Origin: Enoplolaimus lenunculus
Lineage: Eukaryota > Nematoda > Enoplea > Enoplida > Thoracostomopsidae
Assembly (NCBI GenBank): GCA_030248215.1
Contig: JASANG010002823.1
Location: 1-64,000 of the forward strand
Direction of reading: 5' to 3'
Length of the DNA: 64,000 bases
The translations under genes were made by a program, and so were the position numbers. Numbering within the stretch: the stretch's first letter is position 1; each line of letters begins with the position of its first letter. Of the stretch, positions 34,288 to 46,739 are shown piece by piece. The notes under the pieces are model-generated. The model ran no database searches and was not told the DNA's origin. It saw only the letters and a list, made by a program, of their open reading frames with translations.

Positions 34288-34461
34288 CCCATGTAAACAT
34301 CATGCGCAGATCGTTTTTCCGTGGCGCTGCAATAGAGTAAGCATAAGCTTTGCACTATTTTTTGCTTACGCTTGGGCAATGGTATGGCTTGCTCGTACGC
34401 TTAGGCTTTTAGGCATACGTTTTTTGCTACTGTTGCGGCCCTGTTCTTTAACATTGGCCCC
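34288..34461 (+). mobile_element. Family A miniature element
   Basis: GCCCATGTAAACATCATGCG, GCTGCAATAGAGTAAGC, TTTTTTGCTTACGCTTGG, CTACTGTTGCGGCCCTGTTC and ACATTGGCCC. Full length. Confidence 0.8.
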
Positions 34462-34613
34462 AAAGTTTTCGACCATATGAAAGGACACGTTTCAAACCGT
34501 AGCTTTAGACCGATTTGCACGAAAATGAGCAGCAAAATACATTGATTGCACTTAAATTAATACATTAATAAAATAGTTTTCAATACATTTGTATCAACTA
34601 AACGGTTAAGTTG

Positions 34614-34867
34614 AACGCTGTCATCGAACGAAATTGATTAATTTCAAGAATTAAACTGTTTCGATTCGATTTCATTGGCTTCAGTTTCTACATTTCAACG
34701 CTGTCATCGAATGAAATTCATTAATTTTAAGAATTCAACTGTTTCGATTCGATTTCATTGGCTTCAGTTTTTACATTTCAACGCTGTCATCGAATGAAAT
34801 TGATTAATTTTAAGAATTCAACTGTTTCGATTCGATTTCATTGGCTTCAGTTTTTACATTTCAACGC
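34614..34867 (+). repeat. 83-bp tandem repeat, three copies
   Basis: Units begin near 34614, 34697 and 34780 with AACGCTGTCATCGAA. Each continues with GAAATTNATTAATTT, AAGAATTNAACTGTTTCG and ATTGGCTTCAGTTT. A fourth unit stops after AACGC. Copies differ at only a few positions. Confidence 0.95.
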
Positions 34868-35142
34868 AAAATGTAGTTTTAATTAATTGTTACGCGGAAA
34901 CGCCTCCACATCGTCTAGCAAGTAAATTTTGAATCTACGTTGAACTCAATAACTGTTCAAACATTAATTTGCTTCGAACGTGCACTTTGCTGGGTCGAAG
35001 GTGGGAGTGCATTCGAGTCTCAATTTAAATTTGTAAAACGCAATTTTCAATCAGAAGTTCACAGAGCATAGTTTTCTAGCTAAACTGTTGTTAAAAACAC
35101 TGCTAAATATTGGTTATTTCTTTATAGTAATAGTAGTTCATA

Positions 35143-35362
35143 ACTGTAAACTCCAGTGAATTGATTTTAATTCCGAATGAGTTGAATCATTTAATTCTGA
35201 ATGAGGTCTTTTAGAACATAGAATTCTGGTTGAATTCATTTTGAGTTAAACTGCCCGGAATTAAAGCAGGTCCGAATGGTTGAATATTTACTATTATTAA
35301 CTTGGAAATAACCAGAAATGACAAATTCATTTTCTGAATCAACTCATTAGGATTTACAGCGG
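35143..35362 (+). mobile_element. Family C (CTGAGTT) element, diverged
   Basis: ACTGTAAACTCCAGTGAATT start, TCCGAATGAGTTGAATCA, TGAATTCATTTTGAGTTA, ending CAACTCATTAGGATTTAC. Confidence 0.75.
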
Positions 35363-35899
35363 AAGAGATGAACGTATGAGGTGTCTAACGCTAATATTCG
35401 CAAGTCAAAGCTTACGATTACGCTTAGGCTTAAAGTTGTAAAAATACAGTGTAAAACTATCCAACATTTGTTAATTTAGCAAAATATAACGTACCATAAA
35501 ACCACAACGATAACTTAGCGACAAAACTTTAATTGAAAACAAATACAAGTATATTATTGTCTGCTCAAGTAAACGTCCATGCTTCTAGCAATTGATATTC
35601 TGTTCGACTTAAAATTTGTTACTAAAATTTCAACTCTAAATGAAGTTTCAAATATTTCAACTGAACAAAAGACTCGATACACTGTATCTGAATTGAGTGT
35701 AAATAATTGACCTTACAGCGCACTTCTAAGTTTCCGTTCCAATCAAATGTTGCCATTATTGTAAATATATAATTGATAAACAAATCAGCATCAAAATATT
35801 GAACAAATATTGAGATTCAATTAAGAGTTTCTTGCTCCTTGTGGTATCAATTAAAGCCCTTGAAACAGTTTGAACTGCTTTACCCAACTTTGTAACTAA

Positions 35900-36152
35900 A
35901 CTGTAAATTCCAATGAGTATTTAATCAACTCAGATGGAAAGTTAGCGATTTCTGCGTTATTAATAACAGTAAACTTAATTTCTCACTCTGCAGTTTAGTT
36001 GATTCTCGCTCTGAGTTGAGTTGATTCCGGGCATGTTGATTAATTAAATCTGAATGAGTTTGATCAACTCAGAATTGTGAATTTTGATAATCCTAACTCA
36101 GACTGAGTGATACAACTGAGTTAACATTAACTCACTGGAATTTACAATGTAA
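35900..36152 (-). mobile_element. Family C (CTGAGTT) element
   Basis: ACTGTAAATTCCAATGAG start and TTAACTCACTGGAATTTACA end. The interior order (GTAAACTTAATTTCTCACTC, then GAGTTGAGTTGATTCC, then TCAGAATTGTGAATTTTGAT) is that of the 20255 copy reversed. Confidence 0.82.
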
Positions 36153-36784
36153 CAACTTAAACGACAGCTTCTACGTAAGAATCATTGCCGCTTGGAATTC
36201 GTTGAACAATATGATATCCCTTTACTAAACGGTTCGAAATTTAGAAAAAGCCTGACAAAGCTGATCTTAACAAATTTTTGCTATATTATCGATAGTTAGG
36301 TTAGCTATAAGTACGCTTTATTGGTTATGTTCTTCTTGTCCATGCATACATACGTTATTCGTCCAATGAATACATTAATTCAATTAAAAAGTTCAGGTAC
36401 AAGTGCACAATATATGATCATTGGTCGCTAGTTAAACCTGAAATTTCACGCCCAAAACCAATCAATTTCAAGACAAAATGGTCTTCAGGTAGTATCCGGA
36501 ATGAACTGACCAATGACGTCTACGGTATAAACAAGCCACTGAACTGGATACAATTTTGGCCAATCAGTGAAATTAATAGTGGTTGTGCAATTATTTTTCT
36601 ACTGTCAGTGATTGGTGGGTCGGATTATATCAATATGTCACGGGCAATTTTCATTGGCAATTCAACCCTGAATAGTATAGTTTAAGGTTTCCTTCTCTTC
36701 CATAGTCAATTAGAGTCCACTTCTGGTTACTGCAAGAAACGGACGTAAATAGATGTAAGATTACATTTGAACAAAGAATCCAAA

Positions 36785-37050
36785 ACAGAACATGGCTCCT
36801 GCACACTGTCAGTCTACGTGGAACCGGGACCTTTTTATTAAGCAGCTGGAAAAGCAGGCATACAGAAGTGGCTCGAACTATAAGCCTTCAAATCCTTAAG
36901 CGAACGCTCTTCCACTGCGTCCCGCAGCCCGCCTCTTCAACTGCTTTTATAGTCGACTATATTTGCAGTCACGTATACTGCCGGCTAGTATACAACACAA
37001 TCTGCATTACACATATATTGTATATGCACCAGGACAATCATATCTCCCAT
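36785..37050 (-). repeat. tRNA-derived SINE copy, reverse
   Basis: The reverse complement matches 8480-8745: GAGATATGATTGTCCTGGTG upstream, AGGCGGGCTGCGGGACGCAG with GTGGAAGAGCG (box A area), ATAGTTCGAGCC (box B) and GCTTTTCCAGCTGCTTAAT tail. The tRNA-like part is degenerate. Confidence 0.78.
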
Positions 37051-37645
37051 GCTTATATACGTTACTTACTGCAATAACGCTTTCGCTTAGGTTAAGGTTT
37101 AGACCAAAACTTGCCTAAACCTAAGCATAAAGTAAAACCTGTTAATAAGCCTTTGCCAATGATAAAATCCGTTAATCTTCCACTTCAACTAAGGAGAAAT
37201 TTTAATTGATACCATAAAGAGGAATTTGATATACTATCTGAGTCGTAGTTTTTGGCATTTTGCATCTCAACTCCTACAATGATTGGTTATGTCAACACCA
37301 CACAATGTCATTAGCTACTCGTTGCAACGGTTTATGGCGAATCAGAGCTGGTAGCGGCTATCGGTAAAAAACTTAGGCCTTAAAACACATTTGACATGAC
37401 GGATAGTTAAAGCGTTTTTAAAAACTGAACAACTATTCCCTGATCCGAAAGCATCCATTCTCGAGAATCGGTTAGCGATCGTCTCAATGCGAATTGTTCC
37501 AATAATGTCTCGAGTACTCGCTTAGGTCTCGAAATATGATTTGTGGCAATTTTCTAGCTTTTCCCTTGAACCTGGTGTAACCGTTGTGGACATCAGTTTG
37601 TTGTTTCATAAAGTACCACCAGCGTTTGCCAGATTAGTAAGTCAT

Positions 37646-37983
37646 ACCACGAGTGGATGATGCATACTTCAATAAGAGAGTGCAACTGGGCACATTCTGT
37701 GTAGAAAAGAATGTACCCGGCACGCGTTGCGTTTTTGGCCTAAAACCCTTTATTTAGAGTGGGGTACAACCTGTGCGAACCATGACACTTTATGTATCCG
37801 GCAACAAAAATGATCTGCTTCAAGTTTAACTTAGGGTTATTGCATGTGACAACGACGCTCCCTCTAAACAAAGTGGGGTCAGCCAAAAACGCACCGCCGG
37901 CTGTCAAATTTGTACCACGCGAAACTCCAAGACTTGCACGCTCTTGTATTATGCACTCTTGGTCATACCCATTCCACTACAAC
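37646..37983 (+). mobile_element. Family D (GAGTGCATGATA) element, older copy
   Basis: Inverted ends TACCACGAGTGGATGATGCA and ATTATGCACTCTTGGTCATA. The interior has ATGTACCCGGCACGCGTTGC and CAAAAACGCACCGCCGGCTG, the paired subterminal GCGTTGC/GCAACGC blocks of the family. Confidence 0.8.
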
Positions 37984-38569
37984 AAAAAATTTTGCTTGAT
38001 CCATTGGACACCTTGGCCATTTGATCACTAGAAATTATCAGTGAAGGAAACTTTAATTGATACCGTTAGCACTCCACTAAAATCATATCAGAGTTCTCAG
38101 ATTGAATTCAAAACATATTTTGCTGTTTAACTGAACTCTTATTTATAAAGGCGCCGGTGACTTAACGTGAGAACTTGCAATCCGATTATATAATAAATAA
38201 TAAAATATATTACTTTCCAATAAATTCAAATAATGAAGTTTTTAAAATTTTCAGATTCGGACATATCAAACTTATGCTTAAGATTAGGGTTAGGCCATAG
38301 CAATCATCGTTGCACTGGCGTGTCAGGGTGTATGTGCGTGTTAATGTCATGTATTTAATATATTAATGTCATACTGGTGGATATCGAAATTAGCGTAGAA
38401 GGTCCGAAATTCGATTCCCGGCGTGATTCTAGTTTCGGCGAAACTTCTGAAATGGTTCGAATTGGCTCACCTAACACTGCATAACAATTCTAATTTGGGG
38501 CAATTTGAAAAATGACTTAGCTATTACAAGTATAACCATTGAATGCGAACATTCTTCTTTAATTGAAGG

Positions 38570-38740
38570 CTGGGCTGTAGGTTGGCCGCCGCGTCGTGGC
38601 TTGTAGAGCTGACTTCCTTGATACTGCCATAAGTACCATAATATGGTAATTGATCGAGGAAGATAGCTACAAATTATCCTAATTTTTACCGGTTAGGTAC
38701 CGAAAGCAGTGGCGTAGCCAGGAATTCCGCAGAACATAAA
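38570..38740 (+). repeat. Fragments: tRNA-like A box and hAT-like end
   Basis: CGTCGTGGCTTGTAGAGCTG near 38592 resembles a box A, and AGCAGTGGCGTAGCCAGGAA at 38706 is a typical hAT-type miniature-element terminus without a visible partner. Both are weak. Confidence 0.3.
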
Positions 38741-39735
38741 TCTCGATGTTATAGTTTTTTGAACAGTCGTAGCGGGCGAGATAAAAATATCTGATTTCGA
38801 AACATTGGAAAGTTATTCAAATTACCTGCTAAAAATGCTTATTCTCTTCATTCTCCAGAACTTTCGGTAGGGTATGTACGTGTTTCTTGTCCCGTCTGGG
38901 CCCATATTATCAAAAGTGTATTGCAACTATCATCAGTTTAGTAATAGGTTATCAAACCAACAAACAATTGTAGTTGTTAAAGTCAAAATTCATACAGCAG
39001 TAGAGTAAATCATATACGAAATATGTCCTGATTTTGGACCATCGGCATTCACTGGTTCGAAAGTTACAAGACCTTTCACCAAGCAATGATACGTGCAACC
39101 CACGTACAAGAATACGGGCCCTGAAGCGAACCACTACCATTTTGCTTTAACCGGAGGCAGAATATCTGTCGATGTAACGCGTTTACATCATATTTTAAAT
39201 TTCAATAAAAACTCTTAAAATTGAATAAAAAGAAAAATGAATAAAATTTTCGTCTGTGATCGCTTTTTTTCTGTATTTAATACCTCAAGCTCAAACGAGT
39301 AGAAAGCATTTGACTCATAAAGTTGAGTAAAGTGTAATTGAAGAGTTAAAGAGTTGCCGCTACAGTAAGTATTTCTACTTGCCGTAGTTGTTACGATCGG
39401 AGTAACTAGAAACAGCACAAAATAATACCATAATTTTGCTTAACTGTCCCAATTGGAACGTATCTAAAAGGGCAACAAGACAGGTGGATAGTCTATTCTG
39501 TTGGAAGAAGACACTGCTTCACTGGAGCGTCGTTAAAGATTTGCCAAATTTTCTTAATATTCAATATTTAAGCGATTTGTTCCGTCGCGTAGCCTTTCAA
39601 TCCAAATTCCCAATAAAGTCACGTTTTCCCCATAAATAAAGGAGTATTTGACTTTATACCGTGAGACAGGGAACTTTATTTGATTTTACTGGAGTAAACT
39701 AAGACATATTTTGCTATTTCTTTCAACTTTGGAAA

Positions 39736-40077
39736 TGGCAGGTAATACAAACAGTGCATGATGCAAGATTGTGTAAATCTTAGCGTTCCGCATGGTACAA
39801 AATGTACCACAGAGTGTTGCGTTTTTGATCGACCCTCCTGGTTTAGATGGGGGTCGCTGTCACATGCAATATCCCTAAATTAAACTATAAGCAGAGCAAT
39901 TTTTGTTGCCGAATGCATAAAGTGGCACGGTTTGCACAGGTTGTGCCCCCTCTAAATAAAGGGTGATGGTCAAAACGCAACGCGTGCCGGATACATTCTT
40001 TTATGCACAGAATGTACTCAGTAGCATACACTTATTGAAGAGTGCATCAGCCACTCTTGGTTATACCAAGAGTGCAT
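39736..40077 (+). mobile_element. Family D element, first of an abutting chain
   Basis: AATACAAACAGTGCATGATG start, AATGTACCACAGAGTGTTGC, CAAAACGCAACGCGTGCCGG and an end CATCAGCCACTCTTGGTTAT. Its last bases are also the first bases of the next element. Confidence 0.8.
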
Positions 40078-40414
40078 GATACCCTTTAACAAGAGTATGC
40101 AACTGGGTAGATTCTACGTAGAAAAAATGTACCCAGCGCGCGTTGCATTTTTGGCTTACCCCCCTTATATTGGGGGGTGTCAGAATCTTCATAGATGCTG
40201 AAATTCATGTGCTGTTTTCATATACAGAAAAGTGGTTTGATTATATTTTCGGTGTTGGCTGGCAGATACACGTGTAATGAACGTAAAATTCACCCCCCAA
40301 ATGAGGGAGGGGGTAGGACCAAAACGCAACGAGTGCTGGTAGATTTAGTTCCATGCAAAACAAGGCGTTTTGCATACTCTTGTTTAAGGGATCATATCCA
40401 CTCTTGGTTATACC
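40062..40414 (+). mobile_element. Family D element, well-preserved copy
   Basis: GGTTATACCAAGAGTGCATG start and ATCCACTCTTGGTTATACC end, long inverted repeats that continue with TTTAACAAGAGTATGCA. Interior nearly identical to 59770-60137, including TGGTTTGATTATATTTTCGG and TAATGAACGTAAAATT. The two must be recent relatives. Small open frames inside are not conserved as proteins. Confidence 0.88.
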
Positions 40415-40612
40415 AAGAGTGCATGACACTCTTTAACAAGACAATGCAACTGGGTACCTTCCGTGAAGAATTTATATCTTCAACAAAAATCAACGTGTAT
40501 TAAAACCCTCTAAATGTATGTCAAAAACACAACGAGTGCTGGTACATTTTAAACCAGTCCAACCTGTCAAGTTGCACACTCTTGTTATCATCCACTCATG
40601 GTTATGCTAACT
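40405..40612 (+). mobile_element. Family D element, short third link of the chain
   Basis: ACCAAGAGTGCATGACACTC start, ACACAACGAGTGCTGGTACA and TTATCATCCACTCATGGTTA end. The middle is missing, giving about 200 bp. It shares its left terminus with the preceding element. Confidence 0.8.
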
Positions 40613-40889
40613 CCACAAAATGTCATTAACTATTTCTTGCACGGGGTATCCGTTATTCTTTGTGGAATAACTGCAAATGTGTGTATCAAGCAACTGCGTA
40701 TCGTGGTTTCGCTATTTTCTTACCCTAAACTTTCCAGTAAAAGACATCCAAGCGTAACCTACATGATTATATACCTGGATCAAATCGGTAAACCGGTTTA
40801 TCCCGTTTTGCTATAGCATTAGTCTACGAACATTTCCCTAACACTTTCAAAAAATCGTGTATCCACTGCTGGTGTTAATTAGCTTAGAG

Positions 40890-41450
40890 TTGAAAATTAA
40901 AAAAGCGTTTGAAGTAGCGTTTTATTTTTGACACAAAACCTACGGCGTCATACTGTAAAGTGCAGTATGATCGCTTTTGTTAAGCATATCAAGAAAAATG
41001 TGTATAAAAGCTATGCATGTCAGTCCAGCCTAGAAAATCCTTAATCTGCTGCTGGCGTTAATTCAAAGTGTTTAAAATAGCGTTTTATTTTTGACACAAA
41101 ACCTACTGCATCGTACTGCAAAGTGCAGTATGATCGCTTTTGTTGGAAAAAACCCATTGTGTTGATGCTAAGCATATCAAGAAAAATGTCTATTCAAAAA
41201 GTGTTTAAAATAGCGTTTTATTTTTGGCACAATTCCTACTGCATCAAATCACCAAAGTCAGTTTGATCAACAGTACCGGCAAAGCCCATTAGCTTGAGTC
41301 AAGCGTGGTTATCAACGAGCGAAGCGTCATGTGCATCACTGCTACCGCTAAAATCTTGAATCCCTTATGTTTGATTTGACAAAAATTACAAAAATGCAAT
41401 AAGCGTTTAAAATAGCGTTGTATTTTTAACACAATTTCTACTGCAATGAG
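40890..41450 (+). repeat. Tandem repeat, units with AATAGCGTTTTATTTTTGACAC
   Basis: Units near 40905, 41066, 41200 and 41405 share GTTTAAAATAGCGTTTTATT, TTTGACACAAAACCTACTGC and often TACTGCAAAGTGCAGTATGA (itself a palindrome) and AAGCATATCAAGAAAAATG. Spacing is uneven (130-205 bp) because some units are truncated. GAGCGAAGCG occurs twice on the right side. Confidence 0.8.
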
Positions 41451-41454
41451 ACCA

Positions 41455-44045
41455 CCTTTTTTCGGTATGGGCTAACTTTGATACAGAAGAACTATTACGT
41501 TGATTCAAGCGTATCTTAGAGATGAGCGAAGCGCTAGGTACATCACACCCACTTATGTCAATTTCAAAAGTGTTAAATCGAATGAAATACTTACAAGTTC
41601 ATCAGGATTTAGTTTCGACTATTTGTTTTAAGATATTCTCTCTTAATCGTGTCTGCGACGTTAAAGTTTACACTTCCTGACTACAGTAATTTCACCGCAG
41701 AAAATCAAACGTTTTCTATATCTCTCTCGTCTACTGATCTCTATTATCACTATCCCACAGTGGCTTGTCCGTGGTGTAATGTTGATAGTAAAATAACCGA
41801 TAGGGATTTCCCTTCTTCAAAAACAAACATTTCACGGTAACGATTTGTATTTTTTTGTATATTTACCTTTATTCGTCAAAGACAACAAAATTATACTTGG
41901 GATCGATCCTATACGCTGAAAGTTTAAGATAATCTTTTAAAAAGAAAAATTACATAGCTAGCGTTCTAGAAAAAAATACATAATTTATTTAAGAAACTTT
42001 GACACAAATACGCATATATATTTCAACAACATTATATAAATAGATATTGCTAAAAACATTTTCTGACACACGGTTGATTCAAAATCAAAACACTTTTTCT
42101 CCACATTTAGACACGAAAATTTGAATGTTTTTTTCTGATCTGGAAATCAGCATAACCAACCACCCGTAATATAAAAGTGCTTGCCTCAATATAATAGTAA
42201 ATTTCTTACTCTCAGTCGGCATTATTTTGTAAAGAAAAACATTTTTAATCAGTACTTTAGCCAATGATCACATCACAGCCCGTATCATAAAGAACAAACC
42301 TGAACGACGTTGCAGACAGTAGCGAATCCCCGCAATTTTGCCAAAAGAGTACGCGATCCAATTATATGTAATGAAAATAAGCCCGCAGGCGAAGCCAACG
42401 ACAATAAAACACTATTTAAGTACTAAATTTTACCGTAGAATTTTAGTCTTGATGGCGTTGCCTAGGCATGGATGTTCTCATTGGATTCGGCAATGACTGC
42501 AATGTCTACTGCGCTTAGTGTGATTTTTAGAGCGAAGCAGCGTACTGCGTATTTCTAAAACTGATGTTCCGTTTATCTTTCTAAATATATTTTTTCTTCT
42601 AAATTGCGTCTAATTTAGTGCGCGTCTATGCTTACAGAGGCGTTTATTTTGCTATTTTTTTGACCGATTCACAAAAGGTTTAGTATATTATTTTTACATA
42701 TATATAAATATATAAATATATAAATATATATTATACATAATATATACATTTATACATATATTATATATATTTATATATCAATAGGTATATGTATATATGT
42801 ACAACATTTACCATGCATTTTTTCAGGGATACGGTATTATTCAGTCAAGTCGAGGTTTTGAAACACTTTTAAGAGCAACAGCAGTTGATGAAGTGAAAAA
42901 GCAGAAAAAACACCATCAAATACGACAATTTGAAACATTTTAGAACACTCAGAACTTTAATTTACACTATGCAACATCAATAATTTAAATATATTAGTCA
43001 AAGTCGTTGGGAAACTTACGAAATCATAGTATATATGGTAAAAAATGAATTCCTTAATAACACATGGTAGTATTATACCCTTTACTCTATATCAATTATC
43101 CCGACTTCACATCCCGAAGTTCCTTAATCCGTTAAGCGCAATAGCGGATTCAAGGAAGGTCACTGAGTGCCTTGCGATCCAACAGGGATCAAATGAAAAT
43201 GTTGTTTTTAGATTTAGTGCTAAAATTGCGTTTGGCTTCTCGCTCGTTTCTATCTGGGCCGCTTTTTCATTATTATAATCAAGCCGGCCGCATCACAGAT
43301 TTGCAGTTCGGCCACTGTTGAGCGTTCAACCACCACGTACATATATACTTCCTGTCTGTTGCTACAGGATATATTGAGATCAGTAGGTTCAAGTACGACT
43401 TTAAGCTACTGATTAAACTTAGGAAATTAACAGGATGCTAAAATGCATAAAGGCATCAATCTAATTTCTAATTCTCACACATTTATTTATGTTGAAATAA
43501 TGGCTCTAGTGCCCTTGCCGCAAATTTCAGGTTAAGGTTGAAGCTTAGTCTTAGGATAAGTGTTTAGACATAGGCTTGAGCTTAAGCTTAACCCTTTCCT
43601 AATTGTACGCTTAATAATGGCTGTCGGCGGAGACTACAGGTGACGAAATAAGTATGTTACATAATTTACAACAGGAGGCCTAGGGACAACTCGTCTAACG
43701 CGGCACTCGGCCATTACCGTCACTTCTAAACTGAGGCATTGTAAACAGCGTAGAAACATAACACACTAATTACCGTTTTACAACTGCAAACGTATCGCAA
43801 AAGTTCAAGCAGTCTTTAATGTTTCCTGAATATTTATAAATTTCATCCTTCCGATATTCCACTAAAAATATTCTAATTTAAGGTTAAGCTAACCATTAGA
43901 TAGTATCAATCCCTGCTGGATATTCCACGAAGAAACACTACAGCAATCCTTAGATACCGTGTAGAACATGATTGGACATTATTCAATTTTAAACAAACAT
44001 TATTAGTGTCACCTATTTTAAGTTTCGATTTATACAAAAAATATA
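41455..44045. other. No recognisable gene; AT microsatellite and repeat fragments
   Basis: A TATATAAATATA microsatellite lies at 42695-42805. GCTAAAATTGCGTTTGGCTTCTCG at 43220-43245 is a dispersed motif (also near 45590, 47890 and 48385). The 63-codon frame at 41649-41840 has a CPWC pair but no known domain. A TTAGGC-like trace lies near 43540-43600. Confidence 0.45.
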
Positions 44046-44049
44046 ATCA

Positions 44050-44232
44050 CGGCCTATGCATAGAACAGGGCCGGATCGGTTTCTGGAGGGGCTATAATAG
44101 AGTCAGTTTAAGCTTTAGACTATTTTTTGTTTAGGCTTACGTTTAGGCTTAGGAATAGGCTCCTCCATACGCTTAGGCTTATGCTTAGGTTTAGGAATAT
44201 GCTTATACTACTGTTCCGGCCCTGTTCTATAC
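44050..44232 (+). mobile_element. Family A miniature element, clear inverted ends
   Basis: Starts GGCCTATGCATAGAACAGGG and ends CCCTGTTCTATACATGGGCC, about 30 bp of nearly perfect inverted repeat. Core TTTTTTGTTTAGGCTTACG followed by at least six TTAGGC-type hexamers. One of the best copies for defining the termini. Confidence 0.88.
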
Positions 44233-44856
44233 ATGGGCCATAATCACCATGTAGCGACGATTTATTATATATTTCCGACGTGTATTTATCAAAGTTACCT
44301 TGTCGACAGACTTAAACGAAACTTTAATTGATAAAGTTTAAGTGGTTTAACGCGTATTGGTCAAAACGGAAACTATTTGAACGCACTTTTCATTCGTGTT
44401 TATCCAATAGATATTGACGCGATTCACCAACAGCAAACGTTCAGAGATTACTTCAAAGCGGAAGTACTTAGAATCAATATATAGTAGCATAGATATGTAA
44501 GTGGTCTAGTTTGAATTAACTGGCGGATCAAGAGAAAAATGACGATGTAAAGTACAATTTCACGTCTTTTAGTCATGTTAAATAGTCGACGAAGTGTTTA
44601 AGTCGACAAATCGCGTTTGAAATACAATCTAAATTTCGCAATAAAAACTATATATTTTGCACCTTATAATATCAACATAATACAATGATCGTTAAAAGTT
44701 GAATTAATATTAAAATTTATAGGGTTTAATTAAACAGTAATGGAAGAGTAAAAATAGTCTCTGCTGACCTTCAAAAATAACTTAAGTTCATGGATTGCTT
44801 TGAACAATTATTACATTCGTTGGTTATATCAATATGTTGTCGGTTCTTAGCTTTAT

Positions 44857-45317
44857 AACAGGCTAAACCTAAAACAGGCTAAACCTAAAGCAGGCTAAAC
44901 CTAAAACAATCTATGCCTAAAACAGGTTCAACCTAAAACAGGCTAAACCTAAAACTGACTAAACCTAAAACAGGCTCAACCTAAAACAGGCTCAACCTAA
45001 AACAGGCGATACCTAAAACAGGCTACACCTAAAACAGGCTAAACCTAAAACAGGCTAAACCTAAAACAGGCTAAGCCTAAAACAGGCTAAACCTAAAACA
45101 GGTTAAACATAAACAGGCTAAACCTAAAACAGGCTAAACCTAAAACAGGCTAAATCTAAAACAGGCCAACCCTAAAACAGGCTAAACTTAAACAGGCTAA
45201 ACCCAAAACAGGCTCAACCTAAAACAGGCTAAACTTAAACAGGCTAAAACTAAAACAGGCTAAACCTAAAACAGGCTAAATTTAAACAGGCTAAACCTAA
45301 AACAGGCTAAACTAAAA
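44857..45317 (+). repeat. 16-bp minisatellite, about 29 copies
   Basis: Head-to-tail GGCTAAACCTAAAACA with scattered variants (GGCTCAACC, GGCTAAACTTAAACA one base shorter). Not in frame for any long protein. The unit contains CTAAACCTAAAA, close to the CCTAAA/CCTAAG hexamers of the miniature elements. Confidence 0.96.
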
Positions 45318-45479
45318 TTGATAATTCTCAAGTGAAATAGGTAGACAAAGCACTTACTATTACGATTTAGCTCGTTTCATGACGGTCTTAAACCGTTCAC
45401 GTCCATGTGCAATTGAAAACGCGCTGTGAAACAAATAAATACAGTAATCCAACTGAGTATGGTCGCTAAATGAATGATG

Positions 45480-45640
45480 AGTGTTGAAGGAAGAGTGTGG
45501 AAATAGGCCCTGGCGCGATTCAATGAACGTCAAACTGGCTAAGACCGTTCCAATAGGATTCAAATCTAAAATTTCTTTTAAGTTTAGCATTAAAATTGCG
45601 TTAGGCTTATCGCTCACTTTGCCGGCGAGCCATTTTGACC
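45480..45640 (+). repeat. Copy of dispersed AAAATTGCGTTNGGCTTNTCGCTC motif
   Basis: TTTAGCATTAAAATTGCGTT then AGGCTTATCGCTCACTTTG. The same order occurs near 43205-43255, 47885-47925 and 48375-48420. Probably the end of a dispersed element whose limits I cannot set. Confidence 0.5.
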
Positions 45641-46384
45641 ATTGCCTATCGCGTGGTCTCCTGAATTCGAAATTTCTGGATTCGACAAATGCTCATTTCA
45701 AAACGCGTTCAATATTTTTGGTTCGCTATGAAGACGAGCACAAGGTACACCTGATGAGCTACTGAAATTAATGCCACTACTCGTTTACGATTGGATACAA
45801 TTTAAAAATACGAGGAACCAATCAAATTCCGGCAATGATCCACAATCCGTATGCTTTGATAGGAACCAACAAATTGAATAAAATGTTTCAAATCAGCGAG
45901 CCTGGATGACAGATTTTACGAGTTCGTACCCTCATATCGTAAAAATATTCACAGTGTAAAATTTGATTTAAAATGTTGTTATAAGCCAAAAGTGGATCCT
46001 TAATATTTTTATTTACCTTTGCTTCGCGATTTCGGTTAATAGAAAATCATGGGAAAATGACAATATGCCACTCAACTAACTCAGCTAACCGCTATAAATC
46101 TGATGTGAAATTGGTTAATTTAACTCTAATCGTTAACCTGTTCGCGTTTTATACCAGAAACTCATTTTAATATTATCTATCATACGTTTAAGGCTCAAAA
46201 TAACGCGAAGGTTGGGTTGAGTTTGTGAATGTTTGATCGTTTTAACCACCAAACTCAATTTTGATTTTAAATTAAATTTAATGAAGTAAGAGTTACGTAT
46301 CATTTTTCTCCGGAATCCCGAAATTCTGAACGCGAAAAAAGCCACCTGGTCATGCTTTACGCTGCTGGATCATACATACCAATG

Positions 46385-46568
46385 AGCCAATATAGATCAG
46401 AGACGAACCGTTTTTCTGTGGGACTGTTATGGATTTAGCTAAAGCTTTAGACTAATTTTTCACTTAAGCTTATGCTTTCGTATAGGTTTATTGTTACTCT
46501 TAGGCTTAGGCTTAGGCATAGGGTTAGGAATATGCTAATTCTACTGTTACGGCCTTGGGTCATATCAA
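46385..46568 (+). mobile_element. Family A miniature element
   Basis: GATCAGAGACGAACCGTTTTTC, CTGTGGGACTGTTATGGA, GCTTTAGACTAATTTTTCAC, three TTAGGC hexamers, then TTCTACTGTTACGGCC. Confidence 0.8.
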
Positions 46569-46739
46569 AAAAATGTTCTTGCTCGCCCGTAAAAAGAGTT
46601 TACATAAGGTTATATCCTCAAGAAATGTAATTCTAGCTGTACATATAACCCTAATCTGTTTCAAGATTCGTTCTTATGACATTGGGCAAAATTTTACGTT
46701 TGAGCTCGTTAGACCTACGCTTGAATTTTAAATATGTTT

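Noticed and set aside
41649-41840. 63-codon frame with CPWC
   Set aside because: A single CxxC pair is not a zinc-binding domain, and no family or splice context supports it.
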